Assembly: GCA_023418435.1 (NCBI GenBank)
Contig: JAEZZT010000107.1
Coordinates: forward strand, 1 to 6,681
DNA from: Bacillota bacterium
GTDB taxonomy: Bacteria; Bacillota; Negativicutes; Veillonellales; Negativicoccaceae
Length of the DNA: 6,681 nt
Direction: 5' to 3'
Part shown: positions 6,239 to 6,681 of the stretch, one piece after another
How positions within the stretch are numbered: position 1 is the stretch's first letter
Layout: the number at the start of each line of letters is the position of its first letter
The notes under the pieces: model-generated
Databases searched by the model: none
What the model saw: the letters and a program-made list of their open reading frames with translations, nothing else
What the model was told of the DNA's origin: nothing
Position numbers and translations under genes: made by a program

Positions 6239-6681
6239 TTATGCTTTGCACGTCTCACAGGGAATGTAGTCTTTCACATCTGCTGCGAGCCAATGCCCAT
6301 CTCCCAACTCAATCATGGCACAATCCGGAGCATTGCACTTCGGCACTGTCCATTTTTCACCAAACCCCAAAAACCTGGCCTGGCTATGTACCATGACTTC
6401 TTTTTCCGGAAACGGCAAGTCACAAGGAGTAGTCCGACATTTATAACTATCGATTTCAAAAACGGACGCTACCAAGTTTCTCGTATATGGATGCAAAGCT
6501 TCCCGCAACTTTCCGCCATGTAACAATTCAATTAGATTCCCTTGATACATAATCGCTATCGTATCACAAATATTATTGGTGAGTACCAAATCGTGGCAAG
6601 TGAAAATCAGCGCCAACTTTTCTTCTTTCTGCAGTTTTACCAAGAGGTCAATAATTTTCTTCTGCATCGTCACATCCAAAG
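6239..6681 (-). CDS. ABC transporter ATP-binding protein, oligopeptide/nickel (Dpp/Opp/Nik) type, N-terminal part outside the window
   Basis: Only the C-terminal 147 or so residues are visible; the frame enters from the window edge, and the TTG at 6679 is an internal leucine (LDVTMQ), not a start. The fragment begins just after the Walker B/D-loop region (family pattern S-A-L-D-V), then shows the H-loop histidine in FTCHD, ICDTIAIMYQGNLIEL, and HPYTRNLVAS, the hallmark of the C-terminal extension of peptide and nickel importer ATPases. Such subunits power import through a two-ATPase, two-permease complex with a solute-binding protein. The extension is unusual: it ends GDGHWLAADVKDYIPCETCKA-like, with cysteine pairs C-x4-C twice and C-x2-C once, where relatives usually end near a G-H-x-V-A-C-H motif. 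It is the last gene of its operon, since a terminator follows the TAA at once. The substrate cannot be told from this part; DppF/OppF, NikE or a metallophore importer are all possible. Confidence 0.88.
   Translation of the reverse strand, partial: LDVTMQKKIIDLLVKLQKEEKLALIFTCHDLVLTNNICDTIAIMYQGNLIELLHGGKLREALHPYTRNLVASVFEIDSYKCRTTPCDLPFPEKEVMVHSQARFLGFGEKWTVPKCNAPDCAMIELGDGHWLAADVKDYIPCETCKA

Overview
The window looks like a stretch of chromosome from a Gram-positive-lineage (Firmicutes) bacterium of roughly balanced base composition. The evidence is strong AGGAGG ribosome-binding sites, a TTG start, extended -10 promoters, and RNase J, YybS and GdpP family proteins. A member of the Negativicutes (Megasphaera/Dialister/Veillonella-like) is my best guess, but it is an inference from gene content only. 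Every supported gene lies on the minus strand, so transcription runs from high to low coordinates.

Reading in the direction of transcription, the window opens inside an ABC transporter ATPase of the oligopeptide/nickel type (6681-6239). Its N-terminal half, with the Walker motifs, is outside the window, and a compact terminator follows (6235-6215). A short intergenic region then holds a candidate promoter whose -35 is overlapped by a 19-bp palindrome. This drives a two-gene unit of DUF805 membrane proteins: a single-domain protein (6131-5691) and, 19 nt later, a protein with two DUF805 domains in tandem (5671-4790). All three domains end in the same N-(Q/E)-Y-G-x-Q-P-P-E-T tail. A terminator hairpin closes this unit (4752-4719).

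Immediately after it, an extended -10 promoter (about 4678) starts a tightly packed operon: RNase J (4596-2935, TTG start), a YybS/DUF2232 membrane protein (2935-1985, overlapping the RNase J stop as TGATG), and the c-di-AMP phosphodiesterase GdpP (1976 to the window edge). The gdpP ribosome-binding site overlaps the yybS stop codon. GdpP is complete except for a few C-terminal residues, and all its visible catalytic DHH/DHHA1 residues are intact.

The last operon links a major 5' exo/endoribonuclease to turnover of the second messenger c-di-AMP, with a multi-pass membrane protein between them. yybS-gdpP neighbours are known from Bacillus, where rplI and dnaC follow, so rplI may lie just beyond position 1. 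No tRNA, rRNA, CRISPR array, insertion sequence or plus-strand gene could be supported. The most distinctive element is the DUF805 cluster with its palindrome-associated promoter; its function is unknown.
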